A stretch of DNA of 64,000 nt from DAITPV01 sp050692555. Its GTDB lineage: Bacteria; Actinomycetota; UBA4738; CALAEC01. A program made the position numbers and the translations under genes. The first letter of the stretch is position 1; the number at the start of each line of letters is the position of its first letter. The stretch is taken from NCBI GenBank assembly GCA_050692555.1, contig JBOGVS010000010.1, positions 1-64,000 on the forward strand, written 5' to 3'. A model generated the notes under the pieces. It did no database searches, was not told the origin of the DNA, and was given only the letters and a program-made list of their open reading frames with translations. Of this stretch, positions 16,077 through 25,255 are shown piece by piece.

Positions 16077-17249
16077 GTGGCGGAGTCCGCCATCTCCGTG
16101 AACGACGTCTCCAAGCGGTTCCGCCTTTATCACGAACGGCCAACCTCGCTGAAGGAGCGACTGCTCCGGTTCCGCAGGGTGAAGGCCGAGGACTTCTGGG
16201 CCCTTCGGGACGTCGGCCTCGAGGTCCCCCCGGGTCAGACCTGGGGGCTGGTGGGCGCCAACGGGTCCGGGAAGACCACGCTGCTGAAGATCGTCGGCGG
16301 GATCCTCCGTCCCACGGAGGGGCAGGTGGTGACCCGGGGACGGATCGCCGCGCTGCTCGAGCTCGGTGCGGGGTTCCATCCCGAGCTCACCGGGCGAGAG
16401 AACGTGTACCTCAACGCCTCGATCCTGGGGCTGTCGAAGCGGGAGACAGACCGCCACTTCGACGCCATCGTGGCGTTCGCCGAGCTCGAGGACTTCATCG
16501 ACAACCAGGTCAAGCACTACTCCTCGGGGATGTTCGTGCGTCTGGGGTTCGCGGTGGCGGTGCACGTCGACCCGGGCATCCTGCTCATCGACGAGGTCCT
16601 GGCGGTGGGGGACGAGGCCTTCCAGCGGAAGTGCCTGGACCGGGTGGGCGAGCTCCAGCGCCAGGGCCGGACGATCGTGTTCGTCACCCACGCCATGCAG
16701 CTCGTCCACCAGATCTGCGACCGGGCCGTGCTCCTGGACGGGGGACGGGTGCGCAAATCCGGGGATGTGGACGGGGTGATCAAGGAGTTCCGGGCGGTGA
16801 TGATGCGGGGCCAGGGGCTGGAGGTCGAGGGGGCCACCAAGGAGGTGGAGATCACCGGCGTGGAGCTGCTGGACGCCAAGGGGCGGCCCAGCGCTATGGT
16901 GGCGCCGGGCGAGTCGCTGGCGGTGCAGGTGGAGCTCCGGGCCAACCGGCCCGTGGACGCTCCCGTCGTGGTGTTCGGCGTTCACAACGCCCGGGACGAG
17001 TGGGTGTACACCACCGACACCGACCGGCTCGACGTGGATCTCGGCCGGGTGGACGGCAAGGTCCGGGTGACGTTCGAGCTCCGGGCCATCCCGCTGATGG
17101 AGGGGCAGTACTTCGCCACGGTGGGGGTCCGGGACCGGGAGGAGACCGTGACCTACGACTGGCACAGCCAGCGGTACCCCTTCGACATCGTTCGGTACGT
17201 CAAGGGCGGCCTGGCCATCCCCGTGGAGGTCCGGGTGGAGCGACTCTGA
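16077..17249 (+). CDS. polysaccharide ABC exporter, ATPase with Wzt-type C-terminal domain
   Basis: A 390-residue ATPase starting at GTG 16077. The ABC domain (1-245) has Walker A GANGSGKTT at about 59-67, signature YSSGMFVRLGFA, Walker B ILLIDEVLAVGD and the switch His in FVTHAMQ. The unusually long loop RPTSLKERLLRFRR before the first strand is typical of Wzt/TagH proteins. Residues 255-390 form a beta-rich carbohydrate-binding domain like that of O-antigen Wzt, which recognises the non-reducing end of the glycan. This suggests an export system that reads a chain terminus. Confidence 0.9.
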   Translation: MAESAISVNDVSKRFRLYHERPTSLKERLLRFRRVKAEDFWALRDVGLEVPPGQTWGLVGANGSGKTTLLKIVGGILRPTEGQVVTRGRIAALLELGAGFHPELTGRENVYLNASILGLSKRETDRHFDAIVAFAELEDFIDNQVKHYSSGMFVRLGFAVAVHVDPGILLIDEVLAVGDEAFQRKCLDRVGELQRQGRTIVFVTHAMQLVHQICDRAVLLDGGRVRKSGDVDGVIKEFRAVMMRGQGLEVEGATKEVEITGVELLDAKGRPSAMVAPGESLAVQVELRANRPVDAPVVVFGVHNARDEWVYTTDTDRLDVDLGRVDGKVRVTFELRAIPLMEGQYFATVGVRDREETVTYDWHSQRYPFDIVRYVKGGLAIPVEVRVERL

Positions 17250-17250
17250 C

Positions 17251-18252
17251 ATGCGGATCGTGGTGGTCTCCTCGTTTCCTCCTCGGCACTGTGGGATCGG
17301 GGCGTACGCCGCCGCGCAGGTCGCCCGGCTACGGGAGGAGGGGCACGAGGTCACGGTGATCTCACCGCCCGACGGCGACGGCGACCTCCGGGTCCCGTTC
17401 TCCGGGGGCCGTCCGTTCAGGCTGGCGTCCCGGGTGGGGCGCGGCGCGGATCGCATCGTGGTCCACTTCCAGCCGGCCCTGTACTACCGGCCCCGGGCCC
17501 CGGTCTCGAAGGTGGCCACGTCGATGGCCCTGCTGGAGCTGTGCCGGCGGCGCCCCCAGACCGAGATCGTGGTGCACGAGGCGGATACCCCGAAACGGTG
17601 GCGGCCGGATTACGTCCTGCTGGGCGCGGCGTTCCGAGCCGCTCCGGTGCTCCTGTTCCACACCGAGCGGGAGCGCCGGGAGCTCGAGCGGGCCTACGGC
17701 ATCGAGGTGCGGTCCCGGCTGATCCCCCATGGCGACGGGATCAGGCTGCACGGTGCCTGGACCCGGGAGACGGCCCGGGACCGGCTGGGTGTGCAAGCAG
17801 ACGAGGTCCTGTTCGTGGCTCCGGGGTTCATCCACCCCGACAAGGGGCTCGACCGTGCGGTGGAGGCGGTTGCCCTGGCGGGGACCGGCCGGCTGGTGAT
17901 CATCGGCTCGGTGAAGGATCCCTCGCGGAGGAACCTGGCCTACGCCGAGGGCCTCCGAGAGCTGGCGGGCCGGGTGCCGAACGTCGACATGGTGGAGCGG
18001 TACGTGGGCGACGACGAGTTCGACGCCTGGCTGGCCGCGGCCGACGCGGTGGTGCTGCCCTACCGCCGCTCCTGGTCATCCGGCGCGCTGGCCCGGGCCC
18101 AGCGGTTGGGGACTCCGGCCGTGGTGACGGCGGTGGGAGGTCTTGGTGAGCAGGCGTCCGAGCGAGACGTGGTCGTCCACGGCGACGACGAGCTGGCCGC
18201 CGCCCTGGCGGAGATCGCCGCTCGCCGCCACGATGCCAGGGCGGCACGATGA
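17251..18252 (+). CDS. glycosyltransferase, GT4-like
   Basis: A 333-residue GT-B protein starting 1 nt after the exporter ATPase. MRIVVVSSFPPRHCGIGAYAAAQV is the acceptor-side N terminus, with FVAPGFIHPDKGLDRAV and DAVVLPYRRSWSSGALARAQRLGTPAVVT as the donor-binding C half. The canonical EX7E pair is poorly conserved here (SWSSGALARA), so the nucleotide-sugar binding is variant. Transfer of a sugar to the exported glycan is the most likely job. The stop overlaps the next start by 4 nt. Confidence 0.75.
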   Translation: MRIVVVSSFPPRHCGIGAYAAAQVARLREEGHEVTVISPPDGDGDLRVPFSGGRPFRLASRVGRGADRIVVHFQPALYYRPRAPVSKVATSMALLELCRRRPQTEIVVHEADTPKRWRPDYVLLGAAFRAAPVLLFHTERERRELERAYGIEVRSRLIPHGDGIRLHGAWTRETARDRLGVQADEVLFVAPGFIHPDKGLDRAVEAVALAGTGRLVIIGSVKDPSRRNLAYAEGLRELAGRVPNVDMVERYVGDDEFDAWLAAADAVVLPYRRSWSSGALARAQRLGTPAVVTAVGGLGEQASERDVVVHGDDELAAALAEIAARRHDARAAR

Positions 18253-18734
18253 AGCTGTTCAAGCGAACCAAGGACCCGCATCACCACGAGCGGGCCCTGG
18301 ACATCGACTACGAGCCTCCGCTCGAGCCGGGGGAGAAGAAGAGGAGGAAGCCGTTGCTGATCCTGTTCATCTTGCTGTCGGTCCTCCTGGCGGCGCTGGC
18401 TCAGCTGACGCTGAAGTACGGCGTCGATCGGGTCACCAGTCACGGTCACTCCGGCATCGTCTTCAGCCAGCCGGTGACCTCCGTTCTCCGAGTGGCCAGG
18501 GAGCCGTTCATCTGGGCGGGGCTGGCCCTGTTCGCGATCTCGGCCGCGGTGTGGATCGTGGTGCTCTCGCGGGCCTCCCTGTCTTTCGCGTATCCCTTCG
18601 CCGCGTTGACCTACGTGATCATCCTGCTGTTCGACCGGTTGTTCCTGCACGTCCAGGTTCCGGGGCTGCGGTGGGCGGGGGTGTTGTTCATCGTCACCGG
18701 CATCGTCCTGATCTCCAGGACGCAACACACGTAG
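18249..18734 (+). CDS. small multidrug-resistance/EamA-like four-helix membrane protein
   Basis: A 161-residue protein with a charged, His-rich cytosolic N tail (about 1-34, including KKRRK) and four membrane helices (about 36-55, 92-112, 117-135, 140-157). The SLSFAYPFAALTYVIILLFDRL segment matches the helix of SMR and ArnE/ArnF-like flippase subunits. In a glycan cluster such proteins often move or help flip lipid-linked sugars. It overlaps the preceding glycosyltransferase and lies 10 nt before the next. Confidence 0.65.
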   Translation: MKLFKRTKDPHHHERALDIDYEPPLEPGEKKRRKPLLILFILLSVLLAALAQLTLKYGVDRVTSHGHSGIVFSQPVTSVLRVAREPFIWAGLALFAISAAVWIVVLSRASLSFAYPFAALTYVIILLFDRLFLHVQVPGLRWAGVLFIVTGIVLISRTQHT

Positions 18735-18744
18735 GCTCGTCCCG

Positions 18745-19611
18745 ATGGTGGATCCCGATCTCGCCGTGGTGGTGGTGAACCACAACGCGGGCCCGTACCT
18801 CCGGCGGTGCATGGAGTCCGTACACACCGCGGCGGGGGACGTGGCCCTCGACGTCCTGGTGGTGGACAACGCCTCGAAGGACGGGAGCGTGGAGCGGGCG
18901 ATGGACCCCCGGTACCCGGACGTCCGGGTCATCCGCAACCACCATAACCGCGGGTTCGCCGCGGCCGCCAACCAGGGGATGGCGGAAACCGCCGCCCCCT
19001 TCGTGCTGTTGCTCAACCCCGACGCCCAGGTGGTGGGGGGCACCCTTGCGGCCCTGGTCAAGACGGCCATGGATCGCCCCCGGGCCGGGGTCGTCGGGGC
19101 GCTGGTCCGGAACCCGGATGGGTCCATCCAGCCGTCGGCCCGCAGGGTGCCGCGGCTCGGCGAGGGCCTGGGACACGCGTTCCTCGGCCCCCTGATGCCG
19201 GGGAACCGCTACACCCGGTCGTACACCATGGCGGGGTGGGACCGGTCCTCCGAGCGGGAGGTCGAATGGGTCTCGGGCTCCGCGATGCTCCTTCGGCGGT
19301 CGGCCTTCGAAGAGGCGGGAGGGTTCGACGAGGGGTTCTTCATGTACGTCGAGGACGTGGACCTGTGCACCCGATTGCGGGCCGCCCGGTGGCAGGTTCT
19401 GTTCTCCCCGGAGCTCGAGGTGATCCATCAGATCGGCGTGTCCACCAAGGGGCAGACCGGCCGGATGGCCTTCGAGCACTCCCGGAGCATCTACCGCTAC
19501 TTCTCCAAGCACCTGGCCCACGGGCCCCGGGCCCTCCTCAAGCCCCTCGTCCGCCTGGCGCTGTGGAAGCGGGCCGTGCTGATGGTCCTGGTGGCTCGGA
19601 GGCGCAGGTGA
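18745..19611 (+). CDS. glycosyltransferase family 2 (WbbL-like rhamnosyltransferase)
   Basis: A 288-residue GT-A enzyme. VVVVNHNAGPYLRRCMES starts the nucleotide-binding fold, VVDNASKDGS and LLNPDAQV carry the Asp-x-Asp-type region, and WVSGSAMLLRRSAFEEAGGFDEGFFMYVEDVDLCTR is the acceptor motif of WbbL/rhamnosyl transferases. In mycobacteria WbbL adds rhamnose to the arabinogalactan linker and lies in the same order relative to rmlD, a mannose-1-phosphate guanylyltransferase-like gene and fbiAB; that synteny supports a linker or glycan rhamnosyltransferase role. The start is ATG 18745; the stop overlaps the next start. Confidence 0.82.
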   Translation: MVDPDLAVVVVNHNAGPYLRRCMESVHTAAGDVALDVLVVDNASKDGSVERAMDPRYPDVRVIRNHHNRGFAAAANQGMAETAAPFVLLLNPDAQVVGGTLAALVKTAMDRPRAGVVGALVRNPDGSIQPSARRVPRLGEGLGHAFLGPLMPGNRYTRSYTMAGWDRSSEREVEWVSGSAMLLRRSAFEEAGGFDEGFFMYVEDVDLCTRLRAARWQVLFSPELEVIHQIGVSTKGQTGRMAFEHSRSIYRYFSKHLAHGPRALLKPLVRLALWKRAVLMVLVARRRR

Positions 19612-20633
19612 AGGCCGTCGTGCTGGTGGGCGGCGAGGGGACCCGGCTCCGGCCGCTCACCGAGACCATCCCCAAGCCCCTGGTCCACTTCATGAACCGG
19701 CCGTTCATCGATCACGTCCTGGACCACCTGGGCGGCCACGGCGTGGAAGAGGTGATCCTGTCGTCGTCGTACCTGGAAGAGGAGTTTCATTCCTATCTCC
19801 ATGAGCGCCGTGGGCCTCCGTCGGTGACCTGGATCACCGAGCCCCAGCCACTGGGGACCAGCGGAGCGATCGTGGGGGCCCGAGACCACCTCGACGACAC
19901 CTTCCTGGTCCTGAACGGCGATGTGCTCACGGATCTGGACCTCGAAGCCCTGGTGGCCTTCCATCGGGACCGTGGCGCCATCGCCACGATCGCCCTCACC
20001 CCGGTCGACGACGCTCGGCCGTACGGCCTGGTGGAGACGGAGCCGGACGGCCGGGTCCTGGCGTTCCGGGAGAAGCCCTCCCAACTGGTGCCCGGCACCA
20101 TCAACGCGGGAACGTACGTGCTCGAGCCTCGGGCCCTGGAGAAGGTTCCCGCACGGGAGGAGGTGTCCATCGAGCGACAGACGTTCCCGTCGCTCATCGA
20201 GGGGGGCGAGCCGGTGTACGCGCTCGTCTCTCACGCGTACTGGCGTGACCTGGGGACCCCCGAGGCGTACATCCAGGCCCACATCGACGCCATGGAAGGC
20301 TTGGTCGCTCCGTACCGGGGGAGCGCCGGTCCCTTGGTGGACGAACGCGCCGTGGTGCACCCCGAGGCCGTCCTGGGGCCTCACGTGGTGGTGGGTGAGG
20401 GTACTCGGGTGGGGCCCGGTGCATCCATCGACCGCTCCGTGCTCCAACGCGACGTCGTGGTCGAAGAGGGCGCCACGGTGGAGGGCAGCATCCTGGGGCC
20501 GGCCAGCCGGGTGGGTGCCGGAGCCAGGGTCAGGAACGCCGTGCTGGCTGAAGGGGCCCGGGTGGCCGGGGGGGCCGCGCTCGACGGCCTCGGTGTACGG
20601 CCCGGCCAGGTGGCCGCGGCTTCTGCCGGCTGA
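19608..20633 (+). CDS. NDP-sugar pyrophosphorylase (mannose-1-phosphate guanylyltransferase-like)
   Basis: A 341-residue nucleotidyltransferase starting at GTG 19608 inside the preceding stop. The signature LVGGEGTRLRPLTETIPKPLVH is at residues 6-27, VLNGDVLTD is the metal-binding segment and REKPSQ the sugar-binding strand; residues about 235-330 form a hexapeptide beta-helix. This architecture is shared by mannose-1-phosphate guanylyltransferases and glucose-1-phosphate nucleotidyltransferases. The position next to a WbbL-like gene mirrors mycobacterial Rv3264c. The phosphomannomutase and isomerase at 35.5-38 kb could supply its substrate. Confidence 0.8.
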   Translation: MKAVVLVGGEGTRLRPLTETIPKPLVHFMNRPFIDHVLDHLGGHGVEEVILSSSYLEEEFHSYLHERRGPPSVTWITEPQPLGTSGAIVGARDHLDDTFLVLNGDVLTDLDLEALVAFHRDRGAIATIALTPVDDARPYGLVETEPDGRVLAFREKPSQLVPGTINAGTYVLEPRALEKVPAREEVSIERQTFPSLIEGGEPVYALVSHAYWRDLGTPEAYIQAHIDAMEGLVAPYRGSAGPLVDERAVVHPEAVLGPHVVVGEGTRVGPGASIDRSVLQRDVVVEEGATVEGSILGPASRVGAGARVRNAVLAEGARVAGGAALDGLGVRPGQVAAASAG

Positions 20634-20679
20634 ACCGTCCCTCCGTGGTGTAGCGTGGGAGCCCCCCTGACCTGGCGAT

Positions 20680-22184
20680 ATGCGAAGAGGTGTCGTCCTG
20701 TTCCTTGTGCTGGTGGTGGCCTCGTCGGCGAGCGTCGCCCCGGCTCAGGCCCCCGCTCGGTTCACCTTCCGCGGCTCGGGGTACGGCCACGGGCTTGGGC
20801 TCAGCCAGTACGGCGTTCTGGGCCTGGCCAGACAGGGCTGGCCTGCGGCCAAGATCCTCCGTCACTTCTACACGGGTGTGAAGGTGGGCCGTCAAGCGCC
20901 CCCCGACCCGATGATCCGGGTGGGCCTGCTCCAGAATGCTCGGGCCGTGCCCCTCGAGGCGGTGTCCGGAGGGTTCGACCTCCTTCTTCAGAGCGGACAG
21001 ATAGTGGAGTCGGTTCCGGCGGGGGCCCGGCGGACCGTGGAGATCACCGCCGACGAGCGCTTCCGGGTGGTGCGCCCCGACGGGACGGTGGTGGGCGACA
21101 CCGCGTGGGGTGGGAGAGCGGATCCCCTGATCGCCAGGCCCGCCAACGGGCGGATCGGGGTGCTGGACTGGGGGCACGTGATCGGCCGCGGCGAGGTGTG
21201 GTTCGAGATCGTTGCCCAGGGCGCCGCCCACGTGGTGGCGCTGGTGCCGGTGGAGGAGTACCTGTTCGGCGTCTCGGAGGTCCCGTCCTCGTGGCCGGAC
21301 ACGGCGTTGCGGGTCCAGGCCATCGCCGGCCGGACGTACGCGTACTGGCGATGGCCGGGACGCCGCGGGCCGGGTGTGCATGCGACGTGTTCTCCTCGAC
21401 GGGAGACCAGACCTACGTCGGGTGGGACAAGGAGGCCGGGTCCGGAGGCAACCGATGGGTGGCGGCGGTCCGGTCCACCGACCGCACCGTGGTGACCTAC
21501 GGGGGCAATCCCATCTACGCCGCCTACTCCTCGTCCAGTGGCGGCTACACGGAGAACGTCGAGGCGGCGTGGCCGGGGGCCCAGGCGCTGGCGTACCTGC
21601 GGGGGGTCTGCGATCCCGGCGACAACGTGCAGGACAATCCCAACCGCACCTGGGCCACGACGCTCGACGCCACCGAGGTGACCTCCGGCCTGCGCCCCTA
21701 CACCGGTGACGTCGGTACCGTGAGGAAGTTCACCGAGGAGGTCTACGGCGTCTCGGGACGCGTGTCCACGGTCCGGGTGGTGGGTACGGCCGGAAGCGCG
21801 GTGGTGGCCGGAGCGGACCTCCGCATCGGGCTGGGGTTGAAGAGCACCCGCTTCGCCGTCAACCGGGACCTCACGATCACCGGGGACATCCGGCTGGCGT
21901 ACGACCGGCTGGGGTGCCGCCCGGGCCGGGCCGTTCGTCCGGATCGAGCCGTGCGGGGGGGCCGGGTCCAGCGGTTCGCGGAAGGCCGGATGTATGTCAA
22001 CGACCACCGGAACACCTTGGTGTGGCTTCGCGGGCGGATCCTGAGGGCCTATGTCCAGCGCGGCGCGCACACCGGCCGGTTGCGGCTCCCGATGCGCTAC
22101 CGGCTCGTGAAGCGAGGAGCGAAGGCCCGGTTCGAAGGCGGGACGATCACCTGCGCCCCCGTCTGCCGGGTGCGGCTCACGTAG
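20680..22184 (+). CDS. SpoIID/LytB-domain secreted protein, interrupted by a frameshift
   Basis: ATG 20680 starts a signal peptide (residues 1-25, ending near AQA) followed by FRGSGYGHGLGLSQYGVLGLA, the SpoIID/LytB landmark, and VPVEEYLFGVSEVPSSWP...VQAIAGRTYA. In this frame the protein degenerates near 21350-21380 and stops at 21495, while the homologous continuation (CDVFSSTGDQTYVG, YAAYSSSSGGYTENVEAAW) is in the -1 frame and runs to TAG 22184. One missing base in the repeated GGCCGGG stretch around 21354-21374 would restore a protein of about 500 residues. SpoIID-type enzymes cleave denuded glycan strands of peptidoglycan. The break may be a real mutation or a sequence error. Confidence 0.75.
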
Positions 22185-22187
22185 AGA

Positions 22188-22949
22188 TCAGGGCGCCGAC
22201 GCCTCCGGAGCCAGCCCCCCGCCCCGGAACTCGTTGACGAACGCCCTGGCCACAAGCTCGGCGTCGCCCGGATCCGCGTCCGCCGGTGGGTCGCACGTCT
22301 GTAGCTGTCGCCAGGCGACCAGGTCCAAGGTGTTTGCCAGACCGGCGTATGGGGCCATCAGGACCTTCGTCTCCCCCTCGGCCAGATCCTCGAGCTCGGA
22401 GCGGATCTCCTCGGAGAGAGCCCCATCCCCCTCTGCCCTGTAGTAGATGACCACGTAGCCGTGCTCGAGGTTGTGGACGGCGTTCTCCTCCGGGATCGGT
22501 TCGTCGTAGACGGCGGGCTCGGGCTCCAGGGGCGAGCTGTGAGCACCGCTCGTGGCCGGAACTCCGTTCAGACCCTCGGCGAAGGGCGGGGTATGACCCG
22601 CTCCCGCGTCGGGTTGCTCAGCCTCGGCCAGCGGCGTGCATCCGAGTCGAGAGGCCGCCGTCGCCGCTCGCTCGGTGAGGCGGGCGTCCTGGACCACCCG
22701 GTAGGTGATGACCCCCCCGATGCCGCCGATGATGGCCACGGCGATGCCCCACCGGGCCGCCCGACGGAAGCGCACCTGACGGCGGGCCTGGCGGATCCGG
22801 CGCTCCCGTTCCTTCCGGGCCTCCTCCTTGCGCAGGGCGCGCTGGGACGTCGCTCGCTCGGCTGCGGGGCGCTCCTGGATCTGGGTCTGGGTTGCCGCCG
22901 CGCCCGCGGGCCGTCTGGCTGGCTTCCTGCGTCGTTTCTTCTTGGCCAT
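22188..22949 (-). CDS. DUF3105 membrane-anchored protein
   Basis: A 253-residue protein with a strongly basic N tail (MAKKKRRRKPARRPAG and more Lys/Arg to residue 60), one membrane helix at about 68-86, and an extracellular domain carrying the DUF3105 landmarks PATSGAHSS and NAVHNLEHGYVVIYY. The biochemical role of DUF3105 is not known to me; the conserved His residues of the HNLEHG motif suggest metal binding. It lies downstream of fbiB on the same strand, separated by 25 nt, and converges with the SpoIID gene. Confidence 0.8.
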   Translation of the reverse strand: MAKKKRRRKPARRPAGAAATQTQIQERPAAERATSQRALRKEEARKERERRIRQARRQVRFRRAARWGIAVAIIGGIGGVITYRVVQDARLTERAATAASRLGCTPLAEAEQPDAGAGHTPPFAEGLNGVPATSGAHSSPLEPEPAVYDEPIPEENAVHNLEHGYVVIYYRAEGDGALSEEIRSELEDLAEGETKVLMAPYAGLANTLDLVAWRQLQTCDPPADADPGDAELVARAFVNEFRGGGLAPEASAP

Positions 22950-22974
22950 GGAGCGGAGACTCCACTATACGGGG

Positions 22975-24273
22975 TCACCTGAAGCTCAGGTGATCGCCGG
23001 GGTCGAGCGGGGGCCGTGGCGAGGGCTCGTTCGACGGCAGAGGTCCGGCGGCCACGGCGCCCATTGCCAGCCACTCCGCGCCCATGCCGACGGCTTCAGC
23101 GGCCTCCTCCTTGCAGAACAGGCTGGAGGACACCCACGCCGAGCCGAACCCCTGCGCGTGGAGCGCCAGCATGAAGTTCTGTACGGCGGCCCCCGTGGCC
23201 AGGAGGAACATGTCGCGTTCCGCCTCCCGGCGACGCTCATCGGGGTAGTGGTCCGCGGCTTCGAGGGAGAGGAACGGCACAGCGAGGACCGGTGCGGCCC
23301 CCAGGAGCGCGTCGGACCGGCGGAGGCGGCGGGCCACGCGATCCTTCGAGAGCCCATCGCCCCGGAGGTCGCGCTCCCAGGCCGCCGCCATCGCGGACAG
23401 GAACGCCCCGCGGCCCGTGCCGCGGTCAAGGATCACCCAGCGCCAGGGACGGGTAGGGGACCGGGAGCCGTGCGGCACCGGCGCCGTGAGCGCGGCGGCG
23501 ACGGCCTCCATCACCGCTTCCCTGGGTACCGCTCCCTCACCGAACTCCCTGATCGTTCTTCTGGTGGAGATCGACAGGAGCGGGGAGGTCCGGAACAGGT
23601 CCTCCTCGGGTGGACGGACCAGATCGCGGGCCGGACCCTCGGGGCCGAGTGGGGCGAGCCCTCGGACCAGGGCGGCGGGCACCTCCTCGGCCTTTCCCAT
23701 CACCAGGCCCGACGCGGCGGCCACCTCGTCGGCCGCGGCGATGACCGTAGCTTCCAGGAGCCGGCCGTGGGCGTCCTTCGTCCCCCTGAGATCGACCAGC
23801 GGAGCCAGTCCGGCGCACCCGATGGCCACGTTCACCTGGCCCCGCCGCCACGGCCGTCCGAACGTGTCGGTGATCACCACGCCCGTCTCGGCCGCGGCCC
23901 GGTCCCGGAGGCCATCGCGGATGCGGGCCGCCGATCCGTCGGGGTCCTCCGGGAGAAGAGAGACCGTCGATCCGGGGACGTTGGAGGCGTCGACGCCGGC
24001 GTTGGCGCACACAAAGCCGTGTCGGGTCTCCGCGATCACCAGGTCCCCGCGACGGGCCACCACCCGCCGAGCCTCCCGGGAGACCCAGGCGGCCTTGCCC
24101 TCGCCTTCGGGGACCACCCGTTCCTCCGCCTTCGAAACCACCTTCTGGGTGACCGCGACCACGTCGCCGTCACGGATCGTCCCGGGCCCCGCGGCCTCCG
24201 CGATGAGCTCCGCCAGATCAGCCCCGGCCTCGACTTCGGGGATGCCGCTGACCGGGACGACCTCGACGGTCAT
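22975..24273 (-). CDS. fbiB: bifunctional F420:gamma-glutamyl ligase and nitroreductase-type enzyme (FbiB)
   Basis: A 432-residue two-domain protein. Residues 1-240 are the CofE ligase (VEVVPVSGIPEVEAGADLAELI, QKVVSKAEERV, ITDTFGRPWRRGQVNVAIGCAG) that adds glutamates to F420-0. Residues about 250-425 form an FMN-dependent nitroreductase domain (RRTIREFGEGAVP, NFMLALHAQGFGSAWVSS) that in mycobacterial FbiB reduces the dehydro precursor. This fusion is typical of actinobacteria. Its start overlaps the fbiA stop by 4 nt (ATGA), so the two are co-translated. Confidence 0.93.
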   Translation of the reverse strand: MTVEVVPVSGIPEVEAGADLAELIAEAAGPGTIRDGDVVAVTQKVVSKAEERVVPEGEGKAAWVSREARRVVARRGDLVIAETRHGFVCANAGVDASNVPGSTVSLLPEDPDGSAARIRDGLRDRAAAETGVVITDTFGRPWRRGQVNVAIGCAGLAPLVDLRGTKDAHGRLLEATVIAAADEVAAASGLVMGKAEEVPAALVRGLAPLGPEGPARDLVRPPEEDLFRTSPLLSISTRRTIREFGEGAVPREAVMEAVAAALTAPVPHGSRSPTRPWRWVILDRGTGRGAFLSAMAAAWERDLRGDGLSKDRVARRLRRSDALLGAAPVLAVPFLSLEAADHYPDERRREAERDMFLLATGAAVQNFMLALHAQGFGSAWVSSSLFCKEEAAEAVGMGAEWLAMGAVAAGPLPSNEPSPRPPLDPGDHLSFR

Positions 24274-25217
24274 CCGGTGGCCAGGTCCACCACGGCCCGG
24301 GCCACTCGCTCGGCTGCGGCGTCGTCGGCCATGATGGTGTCGGTGGCGGCCACTCGCATGCCGAGCTCTCGCTCGATGCGCGGCGCCAGCGCGGCGTCGC
24401 GGTGGTCGATCACGAAGCTCGAGAGCAGCCCGCGGTAGGCCGAGGCCGCGCCGAACGCCGAGACCTCCATCCCCACCGCCGGCATCAGGCGATCCGCCAT
24501 GCCGGACACCGGAGCGCCTCCCACGATGGGGGAGACCCCACCTGCCGGACCGGATCGTTCCATGAGGGTCTCGGCGATCCCCGGCACCTCGAGGATGGGC
24601 CCGATGCTCACCACGGGGTTGGACGGGCAGAACAGCACGACGTCGGCGCGGCGGATGGCCTCCCGGACCCCGGGAGCAGGCCGGGCGGCGTCGATGCCCT
24701 CGAAGCGCACCTGCTTGACCCGGCCCCGTGCGCCGTGAGCCACCCAGTAGGTCTGGAACGGCGCCTCCACGCCGACCCCTTCCTCAGACTCCCAGTGGAT
24801 CCACGTCTCCACACCGTCCTCCGTCATGGGGAGCACTCGGGTCCGGACGCCGAGGGCTTCACAGATCCGGGCGGTGACCTCGGTCAGCGTTCGCCCCTCC
24901 GCCAGCCACTGGGTGCGGACCAGATGCGTGGCCAGGTCCAGGTCGCCGAGACCGAACCAGGCCTGACCGCCGAGGCGGCGAACCTCCTCGAGCGCCCGGA
25001 AGGATTCGTCGGCCCGGCCCCAGCCGCGCCGGCGATCGGCCACCCCGGACAGCCAGTAGGTCACCGAGTCCAGGTCCGGGCAGATCCGGAGCCCGTGGAG
25101 GACGAGGTCGTCGCCGCCGTTCACCACCACGGTCACGTCTTCGGGGTCCACCACCCGCACCAGGCCGCGGAGGAACTTGCCCGCCCCCACCCCGCCGGCC
25201 AGCGCCACGATCTTCAC
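24270..25217 (-). CDS. fbiA: 2-phospho-L-lactate (or phosphoenolpyruvate) transferase FbiA
   Basis: A 315-residue CofD-family enzyme joining Fo to the activated phospho-carboxylate in F420 synthesis. The N terminus KIVALAGGVGAGKFLRGL is the nucleotide loop, NGGDDLVLHGLRICPDLDSVTYWL contains the Asp residues and FCPSNPVVSIGPIL is the conserved C-terminal motif. GTG 25217 starts the protein and lies 7 nt after a TAGGCT -10 box (reverse strand 25225-25230), indicating leaderless transcription. It is divergent from fbiC, only 38 bp away, so the core F420 genes share one promoter region. Confidence 0.94.
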   Translation of the reverse strand: MKIVALAGGVGAGKFLRGLVRVVDPEDVTVVVNGGDDLVLHGLRICPDLDSVTYWLSGVADRRRGWGRADESFRALEEVRRLGGQAWFGLGDLDLATHLVRTQWLAEGRTLTEVTARICEALGVRTRVLPMTEDGVETWIHWESEEGVGVEAPFQTYWVAHGARGRVKQVRFEGIDAARPAPGVREAIRRADVVLFCPSNPVVSIGPILEVPGIAETLMERSGPAGGVSPIVGGAPVSGMADRLMPAVGMEVSAFGAASAYRGLLSSFVIDHRDAALAPRIERELGMRVAATDTIMADDAAAERVARAVVDLATG

Positions 25218-25224
25218 GGCCGCA

Positions 25225-25246
25225 AGCCTACCCGCGGTGCTAGGCT
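25225..25246. promoter_or_regulatory. symmetric divergent promoters of fbiA and fbiC
   Basis: The same hexamer TAGGCT occurs on both strands: reverse strand at 25225-25230, 7 nt before the fbiA GTG, and forward strand at 25241-25246, 9 nt before the fbiC ATG. Both fit the actinobacterial -10 pattern TANNNT in leaderless transcripts. The two boxes are only 10 bp apart, so the promoters overlap head to head. No convincing -35 elements were found. Confidence 0.45.
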
Positions 25247-25255
25247 GCGGTGTCT

